From Microbispora sp. ZYX-F-249 (GTDB lineage: Bacteria; Actinomycetota; Actinomycetes; Streptosporangiales; Streptosporangiaceae): a DNA stretch of 64,000 bases. Shown here piece after piece: positions 34,366 to 41,593 of the stretch; the first letter of the stretch is position 1; every line of letters begins with the position of its first letter. Both the position numbers and the translations under genes were made by a program. Where the stretch lies: NCBI RefSeq assembly GCF_039649665.1, contig NZ_JBDJAW010000004.1:1-64000 (forward strand), given 5' to 3'. The notes below the pieces were generated by a model, which was not told where the DNA came from, did no database searches, and saw only the letters and a program-made list of their open reading frames with translations.

Positions 34366-35018
34366 CGATCAGGGTGCTGGTGGCCGACGACCAGGCGATG
34401 GTCCGCGGCGGCCTGCGGCTGATCCTGGAAGACCAGCCCGACATCGAGGTGGTCGCCGAGGCGGCCGACGGAGCCGAGGCCGTCGAGGCGGCCCGGCGGC
34501 TGCGGCCGGACGTGTGCCTGGTGGACGTGCGGATGCCCCGGCTCGACGGCATCGCGGTCACCCGCGCCCTGGCCGGGCCGGGCGTCCCCGAGCCGCTGCG
34601 GGTAGTCGTGGTCACCACCTTCGACCTGGACGAGTACGTCCACGGCGCGCTGCGGGCGGGCGCGACCGGCTTCGTGCTCAAGGACTGCGGCCCCGCCCTG
34701 CTGGTGGAGGCCGTGCGGGCCGCCCACCACGGGGACGCGCTGGTCTCCCCGTCGGTCACCCTGCGGCTGCTGCGTCACCTGACGGCCGCCGCGGCGGCCG
34801 CGAGGCCGTCCGCGGACCATCCGCTCTCGAAGCGGGAGATCGAGGTCGTCAGGGCGGTCGCGAGGGGGCGCACCAATCAGGAGATCGCCGCCGAACTGTT
34901 CATCTCGCTGAGCACGGTCAAGAGCCACGTGGCCGGCGTCCAGGCCAAACTCGGCCTGCGCAACCGGGTCGAGATCGCCGCGTGGGCCTGGGAGAACCAC
35001 ATCGCGGACGGCACGTGA
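34362..35018 (+). CDS. NarL/FixJ-family response regulator
   Basis: A 218-aa regulator. The receiver domain starts MTIRVLVADDQAMVRGG with acidic residues Asp9/Asp10, phospho-acceptor Asp55 (VCLVDVRMP) and the later FVLKD lysine. The LuxR-type helix-turn-helix is PLSKREIEVVRAVARGRTNQ with STVKSHVAGVQAKLGLRNR. It is translationally coupled to the cognate kinase. Target genes are unknown; the divergent DUF418 gene is the nearest candidate. Confidence 0.93.
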   Translation: MTIRVLVADDQAMVRGGLRLILEDQPDIEVVAEAADGAEAVEAARRLRPDVCLVDVRMPRLDGIAVTRALAGPGVPEPLRVVVVTTFDLDEYVHGALRAGATGFVLKDCGPALLVEAVRAAHHGDALVSPSVTLRLLRHLTAAAAAARPSADHPLSKREIEVVRAVARGRTNQEIAAELFISLSTVKSHVAGVQAKLGLRNRVEIAAWAWENHIADGT

Positions 35019-35094
35019 CCCTCCCTATTTGTCGGGTTTTGTCCGGTTTTGGCTGGGCAGAAGGGAGGCACCGAACACTAGGGAGGATGGCAGC

Positions 35095-35367
35095 ATGGCC
35101 GTCAGCGGCATCATCTCCGCCATAATCATCGGACTCATCATCGGCGCGCTCGGCCGGCTGGTCGTCCCCGGACGCCAGGCCATCCCGATCTGGCTGACCG
35201 TGATCATCGGCATCATCGCCGCTCTCATCGGCACGGCGATCGCCCGAGGCCTGGGAGTCGCCACCACTCCCGGGATCGACTGGATCGAACTGATCATCCA
35301 GGTGGTCCTCGCCGCCGTCGGCGTCATGGCCGCGGTGGCGTTGTACCGCCGCAAGAGCGTCGGATAG
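35095..35367 (+). CDS. GlsB/YeaQ/YmgE family stress-response membrane protein
   Basis: A 90-aa protein with three TM helices (GIISAIIIGLIIGALGRLVV, IPIWLTVIIGIIAALIGTAI, LIIQVVLAAVGVMAAVALY) matching the transglycosylase-associated/GlsB family, often induced by envelope or acid stress. GGGAGG lies 8 nt upstream of ATG 35095. A strong GC-rich hairpin follows the stop. Confidence 0.9.
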   Translation: MAVSGIISAIIIGLIIGALGRLVVPGRQAIPIWLTVIIGIIAALIGTAIARGLGVATTPGIDWIELIIQVVLAAVGVMAAVALYRRKSVG

Positions 35368-35376
35368 ACCGTGCCC

Positions 35377-35409
35377 GCCGACGGCCCCGGCCCGGCCGGG
35401 GCCGTCGGC
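35377..35409. terminator. GC-rich terminator hairpin
   Basis: GCCGACGGCCCCGGC pairs perfectly with a mirrored arm ending at 35409, giving a stem of about 15 bp with a tiny loop. There is no U-tract. It isolates the GlsB gene from the hydrogenase operon. Confidence 0.75.
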
Positions 35410-35423
35410 GTGTGCGGACTGTA

Positions 35424-35442
35424 GTGATGTTTACGAAATCAC
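35424..35442. promoter_or_regulatory. GTGAT-N9-ATCAC palindrome upstream of hydrogenase operon
   Basis: GTGAT (35424-35428) and ATCAC (35438-35442) form an inverted repeat in an AT-richer patch, about 100 bp before the first gene of the hydrogenase operon. The half-site spacing (GTGA-N11-TCAC) is wider than a canonical CRP site (N8 on this scale), so the binder is unknown. Confidence 0.4.
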
Positions 35443-35538
35443 CGACATCTGTTGATTCCCCCCGTCCCGGCTCGGCGTACGGTCGTTAACCAGGGGTTTT
35501 CCCTATGGGATGACGCGATCCGGGGGAAGTGGTCCGGG

Positions 35539-36156
35539 ATGGACCAGGCGGTCCTTGCACGTGTTCCGGAGGTCTTCGCGCGCCGCGTGGGCCCGGCGCT
35601 CGGCCTGGCCGACGAGGCCGACGCGGTGGCCAGGGCCTGCCACGCGATGGCGACGCGCTTCCACGGCGGCGGCAGGCTCATCGTCTTCGGCAACGGCGAG
35701 GCCGCCACCGACGCCCAGCACATCTCGGTGGAGTTCGTCCATCCGGTGATCGTGGGCAAACGGGCGCTCCCGTCGTTCTCGCTCACGAGCGACGTGGCGA
35801 CGATCACGGGAGTGGCCGCGGCGGCGGGCCTGGAGGAGGTCTTCGCCCACCAGCTTCGCCGTCTCGCCGCGCCGCGGGACATCGCCCTCGGCGTCTCGCC
35901 CGACGGCCGCTGCGTGAACGTGCTCCGTGGCCTGGAGGCGGCACACCGGCTCGGCCTGCTCACGCTGGCGCTGACCGGCGGCGACGACGGCGGGCCGATC
36001 GGCCGCAGCCCGGCCGTGGACCATGTCCTGATCGCCCGCTCCGCCGATCCCCGCGTGGTCAAGGAGGTGCACGTCACCACCTACCACATCCTCTGGGAGC
36101 TGGTGCACGTGTTCTTCGAGCAGCCGGGTGTGCTCGACCCGCGGGTGATCTCGTGA
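35539..36156 (+). CDS. SIS-domain protein, sedoheptulose-7-phosphate isomerase-like
   Basis: A 205-aa GmhA-like SIS protein: GGGRLIVFGNGEAATDAQHI is the phosphosugar-binding loop and IALGVSPDGRCVNVLRGL the second. The canonical FGNGGS is changed to FGNGEAAT and the usual STSGNS to SPDGRC, so catalysis may be lost or altered. It is the first gene of the hydrogenase operon; SIS proteins recur in group 1h hydrogenase clusters with unknown role. ATG 35539 follows GGGGGAAG. The next gene overlaps by GTGA. Confidence 0.82.
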   Translation: MDQAVLARVPEVFARRVGPALGLADEADAVARACHAMATRFHGGGRLIVFGNGEAATDAQHISVEFVHPVIVGKRALPSFSLTSDVATITGVAAAAGLEEVFAHQLRRLAAPRDIALGVSPDGRCVNVLRGLEAAHRLGLLTLALTGGDDGGPIGRSPAVDHVLIARSADPRVVKEVHVTTYHILWELVHVFFEQPGVLDPRVIS

Positions 36157-36386
36157 ACTGCCCCGGCGAGACCTGCGTCACCTGCTCCGACGAGGCGGTC
36201 GCGGTGACCGTCGTACGGCTCCTGGAGCAGGACCTCGCGCTCGTCGACACCGGCCCCAGCAGGGAACACGGCCGGGAGGTGGTCAGCGTCGCCCTGGTGG
36301 ACGCCGGGGTCGGCGACACGATCCTGGTCCACGCCAAGGAGGCCATCGCGGTCATCGCGGTGGCGCGGGAGGTGGAGCGGCCGTGA
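36153..36386 (+). CDS. HypC/HupF-like hydrogenase assembly chaperone
   Basis: A 77-aa beta-barrel protein related to HypC. It begins MNCPGETCVTCSDEAVAVTV, with Cys residues at 3, 8 and 11 in place of the single Cys2 of standard HypC. The C-terminal VDAGVGDTILVHAKEAIAVI is the typical HypC strand pattern. A standard MCLGIP-type HypC is also present at 43802, so this paralogue may serve a specific step. It overlaps both neighbours by 4 nt. Confidence 0.8.
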   Translation: MNCPGETCVTCSDEAVAVTVVRLLEQDLALVDTGPSREHGREVVSVALVDAGVGDTILVHAKEAIAVIAVAREVERP

Positions 36387-37066
36387 CCGACGACATGGAG
36401 GCGCTCTACCCCTTCCTCTACTCGGAGTCCACCGACCTCGACGCGGTCATGACCTCCGTACGTCAGTCGACGGTGGAGAAGGTCGACGAGATCGTCACCC
36501 TGCGCCGGACGGTGCTGGAGCGCGACGGCGACCGGATCGCCGCCTGCGCGCAGGCCATGGCGGAGTCGTTCGCGGCGGGGGCCCGGTTGTTCGCCTTCGG
36601 CAACGGTGGCAGCTCGACCGACGCCCAGGACGTGGCCACGCTCTTCATGAATCCCGGCTTCCTCAACCACGGGGGTCCTGCCCGGCCTCTTCCCGCGTTC
36701 GCCCTCACGGCGGACATCGCGGTCGTGACGGCGCTGGCCAACGACATCGGCTTCGAGGTGGTCTTCGCCCGGCAGCTCGCGGCGTCCGCCTTCGCGGGGG
36801 ACATCGCGCTCGGCCTGTCGACCAGCGGGAACTCCCGCAACCTCATCGCCGCGTTCGAGGAGGCCGAGCGGCGCGGCATGCTCACGGTCGGGCTGGCCGG
36901 CTACGGCGGCGGCCAGATGGCCGAGCTCGGCACCATCGACCACCTGTTCGTGGTGCCCTCGGCCTCGGTCCACCGGATCCAGGAGGCCCAGACCACCGTC
37001 TACCACGCGCTCTGGGAGCTCACCCAGCAAGCCCTGGCGAAGGCCGGTGACAACGATGACGGCTGA
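36383..37066 (+). CDS. SIS-domain protein, phosphoheptose isomerase-like (second copy)
   Basis: A 227-aa GmhA-like SIS protein with intact motifs: GARLFAFGNGGSSTDAQDVA and IALGLSTSGNSRNLIAAFEE. A helical N-terminal region (YPFLYSESTDLDAVMTSVRQ) extends it relative to its neighbour at 35539. The intact phosphosugar site contrasts with the degenerate one in the first copy, so the pair may form a heteromer. The 3' end overlaps the hydrogenase small-subunit start by up to 20 nt. Confidence 0.83.
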   Translation: MTDDMEALYPFLYSESTDLDAVMTSVRQSTVEKVDEIVTLRRTVLERDGDRIAACAQAMAESFAAGARLFAFGNGGSSTDAQDVATLFMNPGFLNHGGPARPLPAFALTADIAVVTALANDIGFEVVFARQLAASAFAGDIALGLSTSGNSRNLIAAFEEAERRGMLTVGLAGYGGGQMAELGTIDHLFVVPSASVHRIQEAQTTVYHALWELTQQALAKAGDNDDG

Positions 37067-38105
37067 CGGACAGAACGAGCCCGTCGTCCACATCCTGTGG
37101 ATAAACGCCGGGCTGAGCTGCGACGGCGACTCGGTCGCGCTCACCGCCGCGACCCAGCCGAGCATCGAGGAGATCGTGCTCGGCGCGCTGCCCGGCCTGC
37201 CCAAGGTCGCGGTCCACTGGCCGCTGATCGACTTCGAGTGCGGCCCGATGCAGGGCGCGGACACCTTCATCGAGTGGTACTTCAAGGCAGACCGGGGTGA
37301 GCTCGACCCGTTCGTGCTGGTCATCGAGGGATCGATCCCCAACGAGTCGATCAAGCGTGAGGGCTACTGGTGCGGGTTCGGCAACAACCCCGACACCGGC
37401 CAGCCGATGACGACCAGCGAGTGGCTCGATCGGCTCGCGCCGAAGGCGACCGCCGTGCTCGCCGCCGGCACCTGCGCGACGTACGGCGGCATCCACGCGA
37501 TGGCGGGCAACCCGACCGGGGCGATGGGCGTGGCCGACTACCTGGGCTGGGACTGGCGGTCGAAGGCCGGGCTGCCCATCGTCAACGTGCCCGGCTGCCC
37601 GATCCACCCGGACAACCTGTCGGAGACGATCCTCTACCTGCTCTACCAGCTCGCCGGGCAGGCGCCGATGATCCCGCTGGACCACGCGCTGCGCCCGACG
37701 TGGCTGTTCGGTCAGACCGTGCACGAGGGCTGCGACCGGGCCGGCTACTACGAGCAGGGCCAGTTCGCCACCGAGTACGGCTCGCCGAAGTGCCTGGTGA
37801 AGATCGGCTGCTGGGGGCCGGTCGTCAAGTGCAACGTGCCCAAGCGCGGCTGGATCAACGGCGTCGGCGGCTGCCCCAACGTGGGCGGCATCTGCATCGC
37901 GTGCACGATGCCCGGCTTCCCCGACAAGTTCATGCCGTTCATGGACGAGCCGCCCGGCGCCCGCGTCTCGTCGACCGCGAGCGCGGCGTACGGCACGGTG
38001 ATCCGCACGCTGCGGAGCATCACGTTCAAGACGGTCGACAAAGAGCCGAAGTGGCGCGCGAAGGGCCGCCGACTGCTCACCGGTTACAAGGCCCCCTGGA
38101 GCTGA
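37047..38105 (+). CDS. hhyS: [NiFe]-hydrogenase small subunit, group 1h-type
   Basis: A 352-aa Fe-S electron-transfer subunit. The N-terminal NAGLSCDGDSVAL carries the proximal-cluster Cys25 and an Asp at 28; the first characterised group 1h enzyme was reported to use a 3Cys-1Asp cluster. Further ligands lie in AAGTCATYGG, VPGCPIHPDN, HEGCDRAGYY, KCLVKIGCWGP and GGCPNVGGICIACTMPGFP. There is no Tat signal peptide and no C-terminal anchor, as expected for this cytoplasmic, membrane-associated group. GTG 37047 or ATG 37056 is the start. The large subunit begins 2 nt after the stop. Confidence 0.93.
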   Translation: MTTMTADGQNEPVVHILWINAGLSCDGDSVALTAATQPSIEEIVLGALPGLPKVAVHWPLIDFECGPMQGADTFIEWYFKADRGELDPFVLVIEGSIPNESIKREGYWCGFGNNPDTGQPMTTSEWLDRLAPKATAVLAAGTCATYGGIHAMAGNPTGAMGVADYLGWDWRSKAGLPIVNVPGCPIHPDNLSETILYLLYQLAGQAPMIPLDHALRPTWLFGQTVHEGCDRAGYYEQGQFATEYGSPKCLVKIGCWGPVVKCNVPKRGWINGVGGCPNVGGICIACTMPGFPDKFMPFMDEPPGARVSSTASAAYGTVIRTLRSITFKTVDKEPKWRAKGRRLLTGYKAPWS

Positions 38106-38107
38106 CG

Positions 38108-39886
38108 ATGACGACCCGGGAACGCGAACTGGTCGAGATGGCCTGGGACCCGATCACCAGGATCGTCGGCAGTCTCGGCATCTACGCGAAGGTCGACTTC
38201 GCCAACCGCGAGGTCGCGGAGTGCTACAGCACCTCGTCGGTGTTCCGTGGCTACAGCATCTTCATGAAGGGCAAGGACCCGCGCGACGCCCACTTCATCA
38301 CCAGCAGGATCTGCGGGATCTGCGGCGACAACCACGCCACCTGCTCGGTTTACGCCCAGAACATGGCGTACGGCGTGCGCCCGCCGCACATCGGCGAGTG
38401 GATCATCAACCTCGGCGAGGCGGCCGAGTACATGTTCGACCACAACATCTTCCAGGAGAACCTGGTCGGGGTCGACTACTGCGAGAAGATGGTCCGCGAG
38501 ACGAACCCGGGCGTGCTGGCGCGGGCCGAGCGGACCGAGGCGCCGCACGCGGCCGACCACGGCTACCGCACGATCGCCGACATCATGCGCTCGCTGAACC
38601 CGCTGGAGGGCGGGTTCTACCGCGAGGCGCTGGCGATGAGCCGCACCACCCGGGAGATGTTCTGCCTGATGGAGGGCAGGCACGTGCACCCCTCCACGCT
38701 CTACCCCGGCGGGGTGGGCACGGTCGCGACCGTGCAGGTGTTCACCGACTACCTCACCCGCCTGATGCGGTACGTCGAGTTCATGAAGCGGGTCGTCCCC
38801 ATGCACGACGACCTGTTCGACTTCGTCTACGAGGCGATGCCCGGCTACGAGCAGGTGGGCCGGCGACGGGTCATGCTCGGCTGCTGGGGCAGCTTCCAGG
38901 ACCCCGAGCACTGCGACTTCGACTACCGGAACATGAACGACTGGGGCCGCAGGATGTTCGTCACCCCGGGAATCGTGGTGGACGGAAAGCTCGTCACCAA
39001 CGACCTGGTGGACATCAACCTCGGCATCCGCATCCTGCTCGGCAGCTCCTACTACGACGACTGGGCCGACCAGGAGCCGTTCGTCACCGAGGACCCGCTG
39101 GGCAACCCGGTGGACATCCGCCATCCGTGGAACCAGCACACGATCCCGCATCCGCAGAAGCGGGACTTCGGCGACAAGTACAGCTGGGTGATGTCGCCCC
39201 GCTGGTTCGACGGGCGGGACCTGCTCGCGCTCGACACCGGCGGCGGGCCGCTCGCCCGCCTGTGGGTCACCGCGCTGTCGGAGCTGGTGGACATCGGCTA
39301 CGTCAGGTCCACCGGGCACAGCGTGGAGATCAACCTGCCGAAGACGGCGAGCCTGCCGGACAAGACCTTCGAGTGGCGGATTCCCCGGCGCGACGGGGAG
39401 CTGCTGTCCAACGCCGTCGAGCGCAACCGGGCCAGGACGTACTTCCAGGCGTACGCCGCCGCGTGCGCGCTGCACTTCGCGGAGCAGGCGCTGGGCGAGG
39501 TCCGTCAGGGGCACACCCAGACGTGGTCGCCGTTCACCGTGCCCGACGAGGCGATCTCCTGCGGCTTCACCGAGGCCGTGCGGGGCGTCCTGTCCCACCA
39601 CATGGTGATCAGGGACGGGAAGATCGCCAACTACCACCCGTACCCGCCGACGCCGTGGAACGCGAGCGTGCGCGACTTCAACGGCACCCCGGGGCCGTAC
39701 GAGGACGCGGTGCAGAACACGCCGATCTTCGAGGAGAACCCGCCGGAGACCTTCAAGGGCATCGACATCATGCGCACTGTGCGCAGCTTCGACCCCTGCC
39801 TGCCCTGCGGCGTCCACATGTACCTGGGCCGGGGCAGGCAGCTGCGCGTGGTGCACAGCCCGCACGCCTTCACGGGGACGCCATGA
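38108..39886 (+). CDS. hhyL: [NiFe]-hydrogenase large subunit, group 1h-type
   Basis: The 592-aa catalytic subunit. The L1 motif SRICGICGDNHATC gives Ni/Fe ligands Cys69 and Cys72; the L2 motif DPCLPCGVHM gives Cys564 and Cys567 with His570. About 22 residues follow His570 and should be removed by the endopeptidase at 42864 after nickel insertion. The N-terminal WDPITRIVGSLGIYAKVD is also standard. The group 1h call rests on L1/L2 form, DUF5947/DUF6084/NifU neighbours and the actinobacterial setting. Enzymes of this group oxidise atmospheric H2 during starvation. Confidence 0.95.
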   Translation: MTTRERELVEMAWDPITRIVGSLGIYAKVDFANREVAECYSTSSVFRGYSIFMKGKDPRDAHFITSRICGICGDNHATCSVYAQNMAYGVRPPHIGEWIINLGEAAEYMFDHNIFQENLVGVDYCEKMVRETNPGVLARAERTEAPHAADHGYRTIADIMRSLNPLEGGFYREALAMSRTTREMFCLMEGRHVHPSTLYPGGVGTVATVQVFTDYLTRLMRYVEFMKRVVPMHDDLFDFVYEAMPGYEQVGRRRVMLGCWGSFQDPEHCDFDYRNMNDWGRRMFVTPGIVVDGKLVTNDLVDINLGIRILLGSSYYDDWADQEPFVTEDPLGNPVDIRHPWNQHTIPHPQKRDFGDKYSWVMSPRWFDGRDLLALDTGGGPLARLWVTALSELVDIGYVRSTGHSVEINLPKTASLPDKTFEWRIPRRDGELLSNAVERNRARTYFQAYAAACALHFAEQALGEVRQGHTQTWSPFTVPDEAISCGFTEAVRGVLSHHMVIRDGKIANYHPYPPTPWNASVRDFNGTPGPYEDAVQNTPIFEENPPETFKGIDIMRTVRSFDPCLPCGVHMYLGRGRQLRVVHSPHAFTGTP

Positions 39887-40353
39887 CCCACGACGTCGCC
39901 GCCACCGGCGAGCGGATCGAGCGGCTCATCGCGGAGCTGACCGGCGAAGGAGCCCGGGCCGGGGCCGAGGAGCTCGTGCGGGAGGTCGTCGGCCTGTACG
40001 GCGCGGGTCTCGAACGGGTCATGGCGATCGTCACCGAGGCCGGGGCGGCCGGCGCGCTGCGCGGGCTGGTGGAGGACCCGCTGGTCTCGGGCCTGCTCGT
40101 GCTGCACGACCTGCACCCGCTGACCACGGCCGAGCGGGTGCGGGCCGCCCTCGACGGCCACCCCGCCGAGCTGGTGAGCGTCGAGGACGGCGTCGTACGG
40201 CTGCGCCTGGAGGGGTCCTGCGGCTGTCCCTCGTCGCGGGTCACGGTCACCGAGTCGATCGAGCGCGCCATCGCCCGGGCGGCCCCCGAGGTGACGCGGG
40301 TGGACGTCGAGAGCGCCGTGACGCTGCTGCAGATAGGCAGGCGCCCGTCATGA
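39883..40353 (+). CDS. NifU-like protein of the hydrogenase cluster
   Basis: A 156-aa protein with an N-terminal helical segment and a C-terminal NifU/Nfu-like domain (about residues 80-150: VRLRLEGSCGCPSSRVTVTE). The normal Nfu metal site is C-x-x-C; here only C-x-C (SCGCPSS) is present, a one-residue deletion. It may carry or insert Fe-S clusters into the small subunit, if the altered site still binds iron. ATG 39883 overlaps the large-subunit stop by 4 nt, as does the next start. Confidence 0.82.
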   Translation: MTHDVAATGERIERLIAELTGEGARAGAEELVREVVGLYGAGLERVMAIVTEAGAAGALRGLVEDPLVSGLLVLHDLHPLTTAERVRAALDGHPAELVSVEDGVVRLRLEGSCGCPSSRVTVTESIERAIARAAPEVTRVDVESAVTLLQIGRRPS

Positions 40354-40955
40354 GCACCGGCCTTCGCCGCTTCCGCGAACCGGCCGGAGTGCCGGAGCTG
40401 TGCGAGATGTGCGCCGACCCGGTGGAGGCGGAGCACGGGCACGTCGTGGACCTGGAGACCAGGGCGCTGATGTGCGTCTGCCGGGGCTGCCGCCTGTTGT
40501 TCGTCCGGCCGGGCGGGGGACGCTACCGCGCCGTTCCCGACCGCTACCTCTACGCGCCGGCCTTCCGGGTCTCCCCCGCCGACTGGGACGAGCTGGGCAT
40601 CCCGGTGCGTACGGCGTTCTTCTTCCGCAACTCCTCGCTGGACCGGACCGTGGCCTTCTATCCCAGCCCGGCCGGGGCGACCGAGTCGCTGCTCCCGCTC
40701 GCGACCTGGGAGCGCGTGCTCGCGGCCAACCCGGCGCTGGCGGACGCCGAGCCCGACGTCGAGGCGCTGCTGGTGGACCGGGCGCCGGACGGGTCGTTCT
40801 CCTGCCATCTCGTGCCGATCGACGCCTGCTACCGGCTCGTCGGCCTCGTACGGCTGCACTGGAAGGGCTTCGACGGCGGGCGGGAGGCGTGGGAGGCCAT
40901 CGACGGCTTCTTCGCCGCCCTGCGCCGGCGGGCCCGCGTTCTTAAGGAGGTTTGA
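40350..40955 (+). CDS. DUF5947 family protein, hydrogenase-associated
   Basis: A 201-aa protein with an N-terminal four-cysteine metal site: LCEMCADPV and CVCRGCRLLFVRPGG. These resemble a rubredoxin-like or zinc-ribbon knuckle. The rest is alpha/beta with no known active site (YAPAFRVSPADWDELGIP, CYRLVGLVRLHWKGFDGG). DUF5947 proteins are found in high-affinity hydrogenase loci and may act in electron transfer or assembly; that is inference. It overlaps the NifU-like gene by 4 nt. Confidence 0.85.
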   Translation: MSTGLRRFREPAGVPELCEMCADPVEAEHGHVVDLETRALMCVCRGCRLLFVRPGGGRYRAVPDRYLYAPAFRVSPADWDELGIPVRTAFFFRNSSLDRTVAFYPSPAGATESLLPLATWERVLAANPALADAEPDVEALLVDRAPDGSFSCHLVPIDACYRLVGLVRLHWKGFDGGREAWEAIDGFFAALRRRARVLKEV

Positions 40956-40957
40956 CC

Positions 40958-41593
40958 TTGGACGATGGTCTCCGCTTCGACTGCCTGGACGTCCGGCCGG
41001 AGCCGTACGCGGCCTCGCCCACGCTCGTCTTCCGCCTGCGCGTGACCGACCCCTCCCCCGAGGGCGTCCACGCCATCGCGCTGCGCTGCCAGATCAGGAT
41101 CGAGCCGCGCCGCAGGCCGTACGGCCCGCGGGAGGCGGCGCTGCTCGCGGACCTGTTCGGCGAGCCGGCCCGGTGGGGCGACACGCTGCGGCCGGTGCAG
41201 TTCGCCATGGCGCAGGCGATGGTGCCCGGCTTCACCGGGAGCACGGTGATCGACATGCCCGTGCCGTGCGGCTACGACCTGGAGGTGGCCGCGGGCCGCT
41301 ACTTCGCCTCCCTCGACGAGGGCGAGATCCCGCTGCTGCTGCTGTTCAGCGGGACCGTGCTGGCGCGCTCCGGCGGGGGCGTGAGCATGCGGCAGGTCCC
41401 CTGGCACTGCGAGACCCGCCATCGCCTGCCGGTCGCGGTGTGGCGGGAGACGATCGACACCGCCTTCCCCGGCTCCGGCTGGCTGCGGCTGCGCCGCGAC
41501 ACCGTACGCGAGCTCCTCCGCTTCAAGTCCGAACGCGTGCTCGCCACCGTCGACGAGGCCGTCGAACTGCTCATGAAGGAGGCAGGCCGGTGA
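40958..41593 (+). CDS. DUF6084 family protein, hydrogenase-associated
   Basis: A 211-aa, mainly beta protein (LRFDCLDVRPEPYAASPTLV, TGSTVIDMPVPCGYDLEVAA, EIPLLLLFSGTVLAR) of the hydrogenase-linked DUF6084. The start is unusual: TTG 40958 is chosen because a perfect AAGGAGG lies 7 nt upstream, while the preceding in-frame TTG 40952 would be 1 nt from it. The strong site with a weak codon may tune its dose. GTGA couples it to the next gene. Function unknown. Confidence 0.84.
   Translation: MDDGLRFDCLDVRPEPYAASPTLVFRLRVTDPSPEGVHAIALRCQIRIEPRRRPYGPREAALLADLFGEPARWGDTLRPVQFAMAQAMVPGFTGSTVIDMPVPCGYDLEVAAGRYFASLDEGEIPLLLLFSGTVLARSGGGVSMRQVPWHCETRHRLPVAVWRETIDTAFPGSGWLRLRRDTVRELLRFKSERVLATVDEAVELLMKEAGR

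Noticed and set aside
35424-35442. Palindrome considered as a CRP/FNR site
   Set aside because: Half-site spacing is GTGA-N11-TCAC, wider than CRP or FNR sites allow; kept only as an unassigned operator.
36153-36386. HypC-like gene considered to be a simple duplicate of hypC
   Set aside because: It lacks the MCLGIP start and has three N-terminal Cys in a different arrangement, so it is a divergent paralogue rather than a recent duplication.
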